This document shows positions 50,135 to 59,809 of a DNA stretch of 63,937 bases, piece after piece. How positions within the stretch are numbered: position 1 is the stretch's first letter; the number at the start of each line of letters is the position of its first letter. This DNA comes from an uncultured Selenomonadaceae bacterium (GTDB lineage: Bacteria > Bacillota > Negativicutes > Selenomonadales > Selenomonadaceae), in NCBI GenBank assembly GCA_905234235.1, contig CAJOHN010000007.1:1-63937 (forward strand), in the 5' to 3' direction. The notes under the pieces are model-generated. The model had not been told where the DNA came from. It was given only the letters and a program-made list of their open reading frames with translations, and ran no database searches. A program made the position numbers and the translations under genes.

Positions 50135-51109
50135 TTATCTGCGCCTGCGGAGCGTCGACTCGATTAAAGATAAATCGTCCTCCGAAATGTTAGGTTTTTT
50201 GACGTAGCCCGCCGCCGAAGATTTTTTTATTTCGCTGATGACCGAGAAGTCTCTGCTGTCCGTCATAATTATCACGGGGATATTTTTTAGCTTGGGATTG
50301 TTGCCGATTAGCGATAAAAATTTCAGCCCGTTAATGAAAGGCATATCTAAGCTGACAAGAATCGCGTCCATACTGTGCCCCTCTAAAATTTTCATACCCT
50401 CCGCCGCGCTTTGAGCCGAAGTTATCTCGCAGGGCAATCTATTCTTAAGCAACTCTCGTTCTTGCCGCAAGTCGAAAATATCATCGTCAACCAGCAGAAT
50501 ATTAAAGGAAGTTTTTTGACGAACTGCGACGGCGGACGAACTGTCATCTTCCTTGCCGTTAAGCAACTTATTAACTCTGCCGACGAGATCTTTAGGGGCG
50601 CAAGGTTTAGTAACATAATCTTGAACGCCCAATGAAAAGACACTAGCGACAAGTTCTTTTTGCGACGAGCCCGACATCATCATTACTGGCAATTCTTTAA
50701 AGCGGTCGTCATCGCGAATACGTTGCAACATATCGAGCCCGTTATAATCGGCGTCCAAAACGACAAGGCTTATCTCACGGCTGACAAGGACATTAATTGC
50801 GATAAGAGGATTGCCCGCCGCGTAAATTTTATAATCGGGCAAGCCGCGCTCCAAAACGATTTTGGTTATGCTGAGGTTACGCTCATCGCTGTTGACGATT
50901 AGAATTGAAATTTCGCCTCTGTCTACGGCGACTTTTTTCAAGGCATTACTTTTCAAAGTTTCCATGCGCTCGCCTTGTACTTTTGCGCGCTCTCTAAATT
51001 TTTCAAGACAAGCTTCGCAATACAGTCCGCTTTTTATCTGCTTGCCGCAACCCGCGCAGGGGCGTCCGAATAATCGAGCTCTGCTTTCTGAAGATCCCTT
51101 TCTTATCAT
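50135..51109 (-). CDS. Zinc-ribbon protein with two receiver domains
   Basis: 324 residues. Residues ~18-36 form a zinc ribbon, with CAGC and CEAC pairs around KQIKSGLY. A charged linker leads to receiver 1 (residues ~68-185), with the phosphoacceptor Asp in LVVLDADYNG, Ser in MMSGSS and Lys in VTKPCAP. Receiver 2 (residues ~200-320) has the acidic pocket LLVDDD. At the phosphoacceptor position it reads ILVSLDMPF, so the usual Asp is replaced by Ser; VKKP closes the domain. No output domain is present. It may act by protein contacts, for example in a phosphorelay. The function is unknown. Confidence 0.78.
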   Translation of the reverse strand: MIRKGSSESRARLFGRPCAGCGKQIKSGLYCEACLEKFRERAKVQGERMETLKSNALKKVAVDRGEISILIVNSDERNLSITKIVLERGLPDYKIYAAGNPLIAINVLVSREISLVVLDADYNGLDMLQRIRDDDRFKELPVMMMSGSSQKELVASVFSLGVQDYVTKPCAPKDLVGRVNKLLNGKEDDSSSAVAVRQKTSFNILLVDDDIFDLRQERELLKNRLPCEITSAQSAAEGMKILEGHSMDAILVSLDMPFINGLKFLSLIGNNPKLKNIPVIIMTDSRDFSVISEIKKSSAAGYVKKPNISEDDLSLIESTLRRRR

Positions 51110-51192
51110 GGTATCCTTCCTTACCTCCTCGCAGAAACTTTCAGGCTATTTTCTACAGTTTACTAAAATTCGCCGATATGTCAATAAAAAAT

Positions 51193-51219
51193 TAGGGGCT
51201 AGGGACTAGGAGTTAGGGA
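51193..51219. repeat. Degenerate heptanucleotide repeat (G-rich on plus strand)
   Basis: On the minus strand the four units read CCCTAAC, TCCTAGT, CCCTAGC and CCCTAAT. The plus strand therefore carries G-runs every seven bases. It lies between the double-receiver gene and the glgA terminator. Confidence 0.7.
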
Positions 51220-51240
51220 AAAGTAAACTGGTTCCTGTAT

Positions 51241-51274
51241 AAAAAAATCCGGTAAGCTGTTTGCCCACCGGATT
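51241..51274 (-). terminator. Terminator of the glycogen operon
   Basis: On the minus strand ATCCGGT pairs with ACCGGAT around a 13-base loop, and a T7 run follows. It lies immediately downstream of the glgA stop. Confidence 0.88.
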
Positions 51275-51292
51275 GTGATTAAAATTTTTATC

Positions 51293-52741
51293 TCAGCTGT
51301 TGATAAGTTTCTGGTAAAGTTCAATGTACTCGTGCGCCGAATTTTTCCAGCTGTAATCGCTGTTCATGGCGTTGGAAGAAATTTGAAGCCAAACTTCAAA
51401 CTGCGCATAAGTCGAAAGGGCGCGTTTAAGAGCGTACATCATTTCATGCGCGTTGTAGTTAGAGAAGACAAAGCCGTTGCCCTGCTTGGTGTACTTGTCG
51501 TACTGCTGAACGGTATCTTTCAAGCCGCCGGTTTCGCGAACGACAGGAGCCGCGCCGTAACGCATGGCGATAAGCTGACCAATGCCGCAAGGTTCGTAGT
51601 TCGACGGCATAAGGAAAATGTCGCTGGAGGCGTAAATTCTCTGCGCCAGTTCGTTGGAGAAATAAATATTTGCGGAAACTTTCTGCGGATAACGCCAAGC
51701 CAAGCCCTTAAACCAATCCTCGTAAACTTTATCGCCGGTGCCGAGCAAAACAAATTGGAAATCCTCATGCTGAAGGAGTTCGTCCATCATGCGGACAACC
51801 AAATCGAGACCTTTTGCCGCAACGAGACGCGTAACCATCGAGACGATCGGAATCTTTCTGCCTTGCGGAAGTCCGAGCAACTCTTGGAGCTTAATTTTGT
51901 TTTCGCATTTCTTATCGAACGCGGCGTAGGCGTCGGAGTTGTCATAGTTCACGAACAGATTTTTATCAGTCGCGGGATTAAAGACGGTGTAGTCAATGCC
52001 GTTGACAATGCCGTACAAATCATCTTTGCGGCTACGGAGGAGCCCGTCAAGGTGTTCGCCGAAATATTCATACTGAATTTCCTGCGCGTAGGTTTTGCTG
52101 ACGGTCGAGACGTAATCGGCGTAGATAATGCCGCCCTTCATGAAGTTGACAGCATCGTAAAATTCGAGGTCGCCGTTGTTGAAATATTTCCAATCGAGAC
52201 CGAGCACATCGCCCATAATATCTTTGGTGAAAACGCCTTGATACTTAAGGTTGTGAATGGTGTAGAGAGTTTTAATTTTTTCATAGCGTTCGTCGCCTTG
52301 ATGTTCGAGTTTCAAGAGGACGGGAACGAGTCCGGAATGCCAATCGTTAGCATTGATGACATCGGGGAAGAAATCGAGCGCGGGCAAGCAATTCAGAATT
52401 GCGCGGCTGAAGAACGAATACCTTTCGGCGTCGTCGTCATAACCGTAAAGCCCCTCGCGAGCAAAATATTCCTCGTTGTCTACGAAGTAGTAAATTACGC
52501 CGTCGAGTTCGTATTTGTCAATGCCGACGTACTTTGTGCGCCAAGAAACGGGAATAGTTCCGTCGTAGACGTGCTCCATACCCTCGCGATATTTCTCGCC
52601 GATTTTGCTGAACTTCGGGAGGATAACGCGAACATCAACGCCCTGCTCCTTGAGAGCCTTCGGGAGTGAACCTGCCACATCAGCGAGACCGCCGGTTTTC
52701 ACGAACGGAACAGCTTCCGACGCCACATAAAGAACTTTCAT
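51293..52741 (-). CDS. glgA: Glycogen synthase
   Basis: 482 residues. It is a GT5 GT-B glycosyltransferase that extends alpha-1,4-glucan from ADP-glucose. The ADP-glucose site FVKTGGLADVAGSLPKAL lies near residue 13, NDWHSGLVP near residue 160, and the C-terminal MPSNYEPCGIGQLIAMRYGA holds the catalytic EPCG region. VTRLVAAKGLDLV near residue 308 is conserved. It is the last gene of the glg operon, 51 bases after glgB, and is followed by a strong terminator. Confidence 0.96.
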   Translation of the reverse strand: MKVLYVASEAVPFVKTGGLADVAGSLPKALKEQGVDVRVILPKFSKIGEKYREGMEHVYDGTIPVSWRTKYVGIDKYELDGVIYYFVDNEEYFAREGLYGYDDDAERYSFFSRAILNCLPALDFFPDVINANDWHSGLVPVLLKLEHQGDERYEKIKTLYTIHNLKYQGVFTKDIMGDVLGLDWKYFNNGDLEFYDAVNFMKGGIIYADYVSTVSKTYAQEIQYEYFGEHLDGLLRSRKDDLYGIVNGIDYTVFNPATDKNLFVNYDNSDAYAAFDKKCENKIKLQELLGLPQGRKIPIVSMVTRLVAAKGLDLVVRMMDELLQHEDFQFVLLGTGDKVYEDWFKGLAWRYPQKVSANIYFSNELAQRIYASSDIFLMPSNYEPCGIGQLIAMRYGAAPVVRETGGLKDTVQQYDKYTKQGNGFVFSNYNAHEMMYALKRALSTYAQFEVWLQISSNAMNSDYSWKNSAHEYIELYQKLINS

Positions 52742-52792
52742 AATAGAAACTCCCTCCTGTATATTCTTGATGTTGGGAAAAAATTTTTTGGT

Positions 52793-54694
52793 TTAAACAA
52801 TCACATCATGCTTAAGGAAAATGGTTGCAAGCGGCGGGACTGTTAAAGTTATCGAGTGACTGCGATTGTGATACGGAAAATCTTCAGCCAATAAACTCGC
52901 CGAATTAACGACGCCGCTACCGCCAAATTCTTCCGCGTCCGAATTAAAAACTTCGACATACGCGCCTTGCTCCGGAACGCCGATTCTGTAGCCTTCGCGG
53001 ACGTTTGGAGTAAAGTTGCAAATCGCGATAAGATAATCGTCGCTGTCCTCCGCCTTGCGTATAAAAGATACTATGCTATTGTCGTTATCGTTGCAGTCAA
53101 TCCAGCGGAAGCCGTTCCAATCGAAATCGACTTGCCAGAGTGATTTGTTATCCAGATAAAATTTGTTCAACGCCCGCGAATAAGCCTGCATTTGCGTATG
53201 CTTTTCGTATTGCTCGACGAGGTGCCAATCTAAGCTGTCGTTTTCATTCCACTCTATGAACTGCCCAAATTCGCCGCCCATGAATAAAAGTTTTTTACCG
53301 GGATGCGCCATCCAGTATCCGAAGAAACATCTCAGACCTGCGAACTTTTGCCAATAATCGCCGGGCATTTTATCAATCAGCGAACGCTTACCGTGAACAA
53401 CTTCATCGTGACTGAGCGGCAAGATAAAATTCTCCGCGAACGCGTACATAAACGAGAAGGTAACTTTGTCGTGATTCCATTTGCGATAAATCGGGTCGAG
53501 GCTGACGTAGTCAAGCATGTCATTCATCCAACCCATATTCCACTTGTAATTGAAACCCATGCCGCCCATGTAAACGGGTTTGGAAATCAGCGGCCACGAC
53601 GTAGATTCTTCCGCCATCATTAAGGCTTGCGGGTTATACTTGAAGACGGTTTCATTGAGCTTTTTAAGGAAGTCAACAGCCTCCAAGTTGCCGGTATCGC
53701 CGTAGCGATTTGGAGTCCACTCGCCCTCCTCGCGACCGAAGTTAAGATACAACATATTTGCCACGCCGTCAATCCTCAATCCGTCAATGTGGAACTCCTC
53801 GAACCAGAAAAGTGCGTTGGAGATTAAAAAGCTTTGAACTTCGGTGCGCCCGTAATCAAAATTAATCGTGCCCCAGCCGCGATTTTCAGAGAGTTGCACG
53901 TTATCGGATTCGTAGAGATTGACGCCGTCGAACTCGCGCAAACCGTGCGTATCCTTGCAGAAATGCCCCGGCACCCAATCCATTATGACGCCGATATTAT
54001 TTTTGTGCGCCGTCTCGACAAGGTAGCGGAAATCATTCGGCTCGCCGTAGCGACTCGTGACAGCGTAATAACCCGTCGTCTGATAGCCCCAAGAATTATC
54101 AAGCGGGTGCTCCGTCAGCGGCATGAACTCAATATGTGTGTAGCCCATTTCCTTGACATACGCAATTAATTTATCGGCGAGTTCGCGGTAAGTCAGATAA
54201 TCTTTGCCGTTGCGTTGCCAAGAGCCCGCGTGAACTTCATAAATCAGCATTGGGTGCGAATACGACGACTGCCGCTTTTTAAGCTCCTGCCACCTGTTAT
54301 CCTGCCAATCGTAGTCTTCAAGGTTATAAAGTCGCGAGGCGGTATTGGGACGTTTCTCGGCGTAAAAACCGTAAGGATCGCTTTTGAGGATATGCGCCTT
54401 GCCGTGCGGCGGGAGGATTGCGTATTTGTAAGTGTCGCCCTGCTTGAGACCTTCGATAAAAATTTCCCAAGTCTCGCCGTCCTCAAGTCGAATCATGCGG
54501 TTGACGCGAGTATCCCAATTATTGAATTCGCCGACGACGCTGACTGATTTGGCGTGCGGAGCCCACAGCGCGAATCGTACGCCTTTTTTATCGTCGCGTT
54601 CGGTGAAGTGTGCGCCGAGCATTTCATAAGCCCGATAATTCGTGCCTTGATGAAAAAGATATAAATCGTATTCGCTGAGGTTGGAAGTTTTCAT
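52793..54694 (-). CDS. glgB: 1,4-alpha-glucan branching enzyme
   Basis: 633 residues. An N-terminal carbohydrate-binding module 48 (FALWAPHAKSVSVVGEFNNWD near residue 40) precedes a GH13 barrel. The nucleophile Asp is in IDGLRIDGVANML, the acid/base Glu is in MMAEESTSWP, and the third Asp is in PLSHDEVVHGKRSL. A C-terminal beta domain ends the chain. It creates alpha-1,6 branches in glycogen. Thirty bases separate it from glgP. Confidence 0.96.
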   Translation of the reverse strand: MKTSNLSEYDLYLFHQGTNYRAYEMLGAHFTERDDKKGVRFALWAPHAKSVSVVGEFNNWDTRVNRMIRLEDGETWEIFIEGLKQGDTYKYAILPPHGKAHILKSDPYGFYAEKRPNTASRLYNLEDYDWQDNRWQELKKRQSSYSHPMLIYEVHAGSWQRNGKDYLTYRELADKLIAYVKEMGYTHIEFMPLTEHPLDNSWGYQTTGYYAVTSRYGEPNDFRYLVETAHKNNIGVIMDWVPGHFCKDTHGLREFDGVNLYESDNVQLSENRGWGTINFDYGRTEVQSFLISNALFWFEEFHIDGLRIDGVANMLYLNFGREEGEWTPNRYGDTGNLEAVDFLKKLNETVFKYNPQALMMAEESTSWPLISKPVYMGGMGFNYKWNMGWMNDMLDYVSLDPIYRKWNHDKVTFSFMYAFAENFILPLSHDEVVHGKRSLIDKMPGDYWQKFAGLRCFFGYWMAHPGKKLLFMGGEFGQFIEWNENDSLDWHLVEQYEKHTQMQAYSRALNKFYLDNKSLWQVDFDWNGFRWIDCNDNDNSIVSFIRKAEDSDDYLIAICNFTPNVREGYRIGVPEQGAYVEVFNSDAEEFGGSGVVNSASLLAEDFPYHNRSHSITLTVPPLATIFLKHDVIV

Positions 54695-54723
54695 GAGCCG
54701 CCCTCCTTCCCGCTAATCGCCAA

Positions 54724-57189
54724 TCACTGAATCTTACAAGGTTTAATGTTCCAAATTTCTGCCGCGTATTCGTCAATAGTTCTATCGGAAGAGAATCTGC
54801 CGGAGTTAGCAATATTCATAGCCGCCGAACGGAGCCAGCCCATACGGTCAGCGTAGCGCGCATAAATTTCTTGGTGCGCGTCGATATAAGCGTTGAAGTC
54901 CTTAAGGATAAAGAATTCGTCATTGCCCTGAATCAGATAGTCGCGAATCGAATGGAAATTACCATAGGAGCTGTCGGTGAGCTTGTCGACAACGAGGCGC
55001 GCATTGGGATTGCCGGTGTATTCGTTCCAAGCGGAGTAGGTGCCGTTTTCGTAGTAAGCCAAAACTTCGCCCGCCTTAAGCCCGAAGATAACAATATTAT
55101 CGTCGCCGACAGCCTCTTTAATTTCAACGTTCGCGCCGTCGAGTGTGCCGAGAGTTATCGCGCCGTTCATCATGAATTTCATATTGCCGGTGCCCGATGC
55201 TTCCTTCGACGCCGTAGAAATTTGTTCGCTGACATCAGCCGCAGGATAAACAATCTCGCCGATTGACACGCCAAAGTTTTCAATGAATACGACTTTCAAG
55301 CGGTTGTCAATGGATTTGTCGTTGTTTACCTTGTCGGCAATGGCGTTGATGAGGCGAATCGTTTCTTTGGCAATGTAGTAACCAGCCGCCGCCTTACCGC
55401 CGAAAAGATAAGTCGTCGGGAGCGGTTTATAACTTGGGTCGGTTTTAATTTTTTCGTATTGCCAAATGATATGGAGCGCGTTCATGAGCTGGCGTTTATA
55501 AGAGTGAATGCGCTTAACTTGAATGTCAAAAATTGTATTCGGGTCGAGTTCAACGCCTTGATGTTTCTTGATGAATTCGGCGAGCGCAGTTTTACGAATC
55601 AGTTTAATCTCGTCGAGTTCCTTAAGAACTTTTCTATCGTCAACGGATTCATTAAACAAATCTAACTGTTCGGGGTGGCGGTGCCAGACGCGGCTACGGA
55701 TAGTCCTGTCGATAAGGTCGGCGAGTTCGGGATTGTTGCCCATGAGCCAACGACGATGAGTTATGCCGTTCGTCTTGTTATTGAACATGCGGGGCCAATA
55801 TTCGTAAAAGTCATGGAGCGTGGTTGATTTAAGAATGTCGCTGTGAATGCGAGCGACGCCGTTGACGGAATGCGAGCCGACAATCGCGAGGCGAGCCATA
55901 TGAACTTCGCCGCCCTCGATAATTGACATTGCGCGGAGTTTATCAACGTTGTTCGGATAACGCGCCTTAACGTATTCGAGATGACGGCGGTTGACTTCGT
56001 CGATAACCATATAAATTCTCGGCAGGAGTTCCTTGAACATACCCACCGGCCATTTCTCCAAAGCTTCGGGCATAATCGTATGGTTAGTGTAAGCGACGAC
56101 GCCGCGAGTAATTTTCCAAGCCTCGTCCCATTCAACGTCGTAATCGTCAACTAAAATGCGCATAAGTTCGGCGACGCAAAGCGCGGGGTGCGTGTCGTTA
56201 ATGTGGATGGCGATTTTCTTGTCGAGAGCGCGAACGTTCCCGCCCGAACGGACAAAGTGGCGAACGATACTTTGCGTGCCCGCCGAAACAAGGAAGTACT
56301 CTTGAATCAAACGCATACGCTTGCCTTCGTTGGAACTGTCGTCGGGGTAGAGGTATTCGGTAATACTCTCGACGAACTCGCGATATTCATTTTTCTGGCG
56401 CATTTGTTCGTGCGTCAACATGCCGTAATCGGAAAAGTCGCGATTAACTTCGGCGTTCCAGAGGCGCAACGTGTTGACGGTTTTATTGTGATAGCCGACA
56501 ATCGGCACGTCGTAGGGAACAGCCATAACCGTCATTGCGTTTTCGTGAACGAGTTTAAGCGAGCCGTCGGGTTGTTCCTTCATGTAAGCATTGCCGTTGA
56601 ATTTAACGTTGATAGACTTGTCGGGCTTGCGATATTCCCAAGCAAAACCGTCGCGGAGCCAGTTATCGGGAATTTCAACTTGCTGACCTTGAATAATTTT
56701 CTGTTCAAAAAGCCCGTACTGATAGCGGATACTACAGCCGTGACCGGGCAAACGATGCGCCGCAAGTGAATCGATAAAACACGCCGCCAAACGTCCCAAG
56801 CCGCCGTTGCCGAGACCTGCGTCGGGTTCTTCCTCGTAAATGTCGTCGAGGTTAAAATCCAAATCCTCAAGAACTTCGCGGAATGCCTCATCAATGCCAA
56901 GATTAATCAAGTTCGCCTTAAGGAGCCGCCCCATAAGAAACTCAATCGAGAAATAATAAACTTGCTTCTCTTCCCTGTCCATGTAGGCGCGATTGGTTTT
57001 AATCCAGTTTTCGGAAATGACTTGTTTAGCGACTGCCGCGACCGTCTTGTAAATTTCATTCATAGGCAGTTCGTGAACGTCGCGCCCGAACATGATATGC
57101 GCCGAGCTGATAAAGCGCGCCTTGAGCGTTTCCTTGAGCTTCTCGTATTCCTTGCTGTGTGTAACTTTTCTGTCTGTATCTTTTGCCAA
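54724..57189 (-). CDS. glgP: Glycogen phosphorylase
   Basis: 821 residues from TTG 57189 behind GGAGGAATTCTC, full length for the family. It is a PLP-dependent enzyme releasing glucose-1-phosphate from glycogen. Motifs: YYFSIEFLMGRLLKANLIN near residue 53, GLGNGGLGRLAACFIDSLA near residue 125, and the PLP-lysine segment EASGTGNMKFMMNGAITLGTLDG near residue 660. It lies between glgD and glgB, so synthesis and breakdown genes are co-transcribed. Confidence 0.97.
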   Translation of the reverse strand: MAKDTDRKVTHSKEYEKLKETLKARFISSAHIMFGRDVHELPMNEIYKTVAAVAKQVISENWIKTNRAYMDREEKQVYYFSIEFLMGRLLKANLINLGIDEAFREVLEDLDFNLDDIYEEEPDAGLGNGGLGRLAACFIDSLAAHRLPGHGCSIRYQYGLFEQKIIQGQQVEIPDNWLRDGFAWEYRKPDKSINVKFNGNAYMKEQPDGSLKLVHENAMTVMAVPYDVPIVGYHNKTVNTLRLWNAEVNRDFSDYGMLTHEQMRQKNEYREFVESITEYLYPDDSSNEGKRMRLIQEYFLVSAGTQSIVRHFVRSGGNVRALDKKIAIHINDTHPALCVAELMRILVDDYDVEWDEAWKITRGVVAYTNHTIMPEALEKWPVGMFKELLPRIYMVIDEVNRRHLEYVKARYPNNVDKLRAMSIIEGGEVHMARLAIVGSHSVNGVARIHSDILKSTTLHDFYEYWPRMFNNKTNGITHRRWLMGNNPELADLIDRTIRSRVWHRHPEQLDLFNESVDDRKVLKELDEIKLIRKTALAEFIKKHQGVELDPNTIFDIQVKRIHSYKRQLMNALHIIWQYEKIKTDPSYKPLPTTYLFGGKAAAGYYIAKETIRLINAIADKVNNDKSIDNRLKVVFIENFGVSIGEIVYPAADVSEQISTASKEASGTGNMKFMMNGAITLGTLDGANVEIKEAVGDDNIVIFGLKAGEVLAYYENGTYSAWNEYTGNPNARLVVDKLTDSSYGNFHSIRDYLIQGNDEFFILKDFNAYIDAHQEIYARYADRMGWLRSAAMNIANSGRFSSDRTIDEYAAEIWNIKPCKIQ

Positions 57190-57363
57190 GAGAATTCCTC
57201 CTTTTACTGCGTGATTTTGATGTTTCCAAACGCCATTTTATCAAACGGAAAAACTATTGGCAACATTAGCACAATCACAGAAAGGGCGAATCTTTACTTA
57301 GGGGAAGTCGCCCGTCGGTAAAAATTCGCCGCTGTCTGTTCGTTAATTTAAAGCTCGACGAGT

Positions 57364-58473
57364 TTAGATTCTCGCATTCTTAGTCACAATGTACGGATAA
57401 TTTTCCGCGCCCTTGAGCCAACGATTCTTGGTGATGATAACGTTTTTGTCGCAGATGACGGCTTCGACGCGCGCTCCATCCTGAACGTCGCAACGTTGCA
57501 TAAGGATAGAATCTTTAACGACTGCGCCTTTGCCGACCGTGACGCCGCGGAAGAGAATGCTGTTTTCGACGGTGCCGCGAATCTCACAACCATTAGCGAT
57601 AAGCGAATTTTTAACGCTTGCAGTCTCTTTGTACTGAACGGGAACTTCGTCCTTAACTTTGGTGAAAATCGGCCGTTCGTTGTTCATGAAGAGTTCTTCC
57701 CAAACTTCGGGCTTGAGACAATCGCGGTTGGCTTCGTAGTATTCCATAGTCGAATTGATATGGGCAACGTAGCCTTCGTGTTTGTACGCGCTGATTTTGA
57801 ATTCGTTAGCATGACGAATCAAGCCGTCGAGGAGGAAGTCTTGTCCGCCGCGTTCATAAGTCGAACGAACGAGATAAGCAAACGTCGGAACGGGCATGAG
57901 ATACGCGCCCATAACGTCCTTTTGCCCCTCTTTGATAGCCGGAACTTCAGCGAGGTCGGTGACGATGCCATTGGTGCTGGTTTCGATAACAACGCTCTTG
58001 CCCTCGCGGTCGGTCTGCGCTTTGGTATAAATCATTGTAATATCAGCCGAGCTCTTTTTATGGAAGGCAAGGACATCTTGGAAGTCGATATTGTAAATGT
58101 AGCTGGCGTTGGTGAGCAGGACATATTGTTTGCCGCTGAGTTCAGCAAAGTCGAGGTTGGCATAAATATCTTTGAGGTCGCCTTTACGCGAATCGTTATC
58201 GGGCAGGGCGGCGGGCAGATAAGTTAAGCCGTCGCGACGACGAGCCAAATCCCAATCTTTACCGGAGCGGATATGGTCGAGTACTGCGCGGGAGAAATCG
58301 GGGAGAACGAGTCCGACTGTGCTGATGCCGGAGTTGACCATATTGGAAATAGCGAAGTCAACGAGACGATAACGTCCCGCGAACGGCAGAGCCTCGACTG
58401 CGCGAGTTGCCGCCAATTCTCTAATCAGGCTGTTGCCCTCTTGAAGATTTATAATCCCCACTACTTGTTTCAA
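57364..58473 (-). CDS. glgD: Glucose-1-phosphate adenylyltransferase subunit GlgD
   Basis: 369 residues from TTG 58473 behind GGAGGTGC. It resembles GlgC but lacks the full catalytic loop: the N-terminal GIINLQEGNSLIRELAATRAVEALPF replaces the glycine-rich pyrophosphorylase motif. A C-terminal left-handed beta helix with hexapeptide repeats (SILFRGVTVGKGAVVKDSIL) is present. GlgD is the regulatory partner of GlgC in Firmicutes ADP-glucose synthesis. The 88-base gap to glgC holds a heptanucleotide repeat array. Confidence 0.94.
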   Translation of the reverse strand: MKQVVGIINLQEGNSLIRELAATRAVEALPFAGRYRLVDFAISNMVNSGISTVGLVLPDFSRAVLDHIRSGKDWDLARRRDGLTYLPAALPDNDSRKGDLKDIYANLDFAELSGKQYVLLTNASYIYNIDFQDVLAFHKKSSADITMIYTKAQTDREGKSVVIETSTNGIVTDLAEVPAIKEGQKDVMGAYLMPVPTFAYLVRSTYERGGQDFLLDGLIRHANEFKISAYKHEGYVAHINSTMEYYEANRDCLKPEVWEELFMNNERPIFTKVKDEVPVQYKETASVKNSLIANGCEIRGTVENSILFRGVTVGKGAVVKDSILMQRCDVQDGARVEAVICDKNVIITKNRWLKGAENYPYIVTKNARI

Positions 58474-58491
58474 TTCAAAGCACCTCCAAAT

Positions 58492-58563
58492 TAGTGGTTA
58501 GCTGTCAGTGGTCAGGTTTCAGACTAACCCCTAGCCCCTAGTCCCTGACCCCTAATCCCTATT
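58492..58563. repeat. Composite heptanucleotide repeat array between glgC and glgD
   Basis: Two seven-base families follow each other. TTAGTGG/TTAGCTG/TCAGTGG/TCAGGTT spans 58492-58519, and CTAACCC/CTAGCCC/CTAGTCC/CTGACCC/CTAATCC spans about 58524-58558. On the coding strand of the glg operon the second block reads as five G-runs of three or four bases, seven bases apart, upstream of the glgD ribosome site. It resembles 13415-13446 and 51193-51219. Confidence 0.75.
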
Positions 58564-59695
58564 AAGCGTTGACGACTGAGCCTTCGGGAACGACGAAAAT
58601 TTCGCCCGGTTTACCTTCGACTTTCGCGCCCGCTTTGATAACGGCGTCTTGAGCGATAATTGCATAGTTGACAATCGCGCCATCTTCGATAACCGCCGTC
58701 GGGAGGACAACCGAATTGGTAACCTTCGCGCCTTTGCCTACGCGCACGCCTTGGAAGATAACGCACTTATCAACTTCGCCCTCAATCTTCGCGCCTTCGT
58801 TAATCATGGATTGTTTGACGGCTGCATAAGGTCCTACGAAATGCGGCGGGAGCGACGGATTAGACGAGAAAACTTTTTGGTCGCCTTTGAGGTCGAAAGG
58901 CGGCTGATCTTGGAGAAGATCCATATTGGCTTGCCATAGGCTTTCAATCGTTCCGACATCTTTCCAATAGCCGTCGAATGCATAGGAGAACATGCGGGCG
59001 TTATCGGCAAGCATCTTCGGAATTAAATCGTTACCAAAGTCATGCGTCGAATCTTCTTTTACGCCGTCTTCTTCGAGGTACTTTTTAAGGAAGGGTTTGG
59101 AGAAAATGTAGATACCCATAGAGGCGAGGTTAGATTTAGGTTCTTTGGGTTTTTCTTGGAATTCGGTGATACGTCCGGTTTCTTTATCGGTAACCATGAT
59201 ACCAAAGCGCGGAGCTTCTTCCCAAGAAACTTCAAATACGCCGATAGTAACGTCCGCGTTGTTGTCCTTGTGAGCCTTAAGCATCCAAGAATAATCCATC
59301 GTGTAGATATGGTCGCCGGAGAGAATCAGGACGTAATCGGGGTCAGCGAGGTCGATAAAGTTAAGATTCTGATAGATAGCGTCAGCGGTGCCGCGATACC
59401 AATCCGCGCCCTTTTCGCGAGCATAAGGAGGAAGAATAAAAACGCCGCCGCCCGTGCGGTCGAGATCCCACGAGCTGCCGCTGCCGAGATAGTTATGGAG
59501 TTCGAGCGGCTTATACTGAGTAAGCACGCCGACTTTTTCGATACCCGAATTTGCACAGTTAGAAAGCGGGAAGTCGATAATGCGATACTTTCCGCCGAAC
59601 GGTACTGCCGGCTTCGCAACGGTTTTCGTTAAGGCCTTGAGGCGGCTGCCCTGCCCGCCGGCCAATATCATTGCCAAGCACTCTGTCTTTCTCAT
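58562..59695 (-). CDS. glgC: Glucose-1-phosphate adenylyltransferase
   Basis: 377 residues. It makes ADP-glucose from ATP and glucose-1-phosphate, the committed step of glycogen synthesis. The nucleotidyltransferase motif is [21 protein letters not shown], followed by [20 protein letters not shown]. The glucose-1-phosphate site is FQEKPKEP, and GTADAIYQN is near residue 100. A beta-helix domain with [17 protein letters not shown] closes the chain. It is first in the operon, and the start follows GGGGGGATT. Confidence 0.97.
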   Translation of the reverse strand: MRKTECLAMILAGGQGSRLKALTKTVAKPAVPFGGKYRIIDFPLSNCANSGIEKVGVLTQYKPLELHNYLGSGSSWDLDRTGGGVFILPPYAREKGADWYRGTADAIYQNLNFIDLADPDYVLILSGDHIYTMDYSWMLKAHKDNNADVTIGVFEVSWEEAPRFGIMVTDKETGRITEFQEKPKEPKSNLASMGIYIFSKPFLKKYLEEDGVKEDSTHDFGNDLIPKMLADNARMFSYAFDGYWKDVGTIESLWQANMDLLQDQPPFDLKGDQKVFSSNPSLPPHFVGPYAAVKQSMINEGAKIEGEVDKCVIFQGVRVGKGAKVTNSVVLPTAVIEDGAIVNYAIIAQDAVIKAGAKVEGKPGEIFVVPEGSVVNA

Positions 59696-59809
59696 AGAAC
59701 AATCCCCCCTGAACGAAATACAAGCTCAACATTTCCGAAGCAAGGCTTCATTGACAAAAGCATTTCTACGCGCCGCCGCTTTTTCCTGCCGAAAATTTCA
59801 GAAAAATTT

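Noticed and set aside
51275..52669. 464-aa ORF on the plus strand
   Set aside because: It lies opposite glgA, whose protein has all family motifs. The long open frame comes from codon bias in the real gene.
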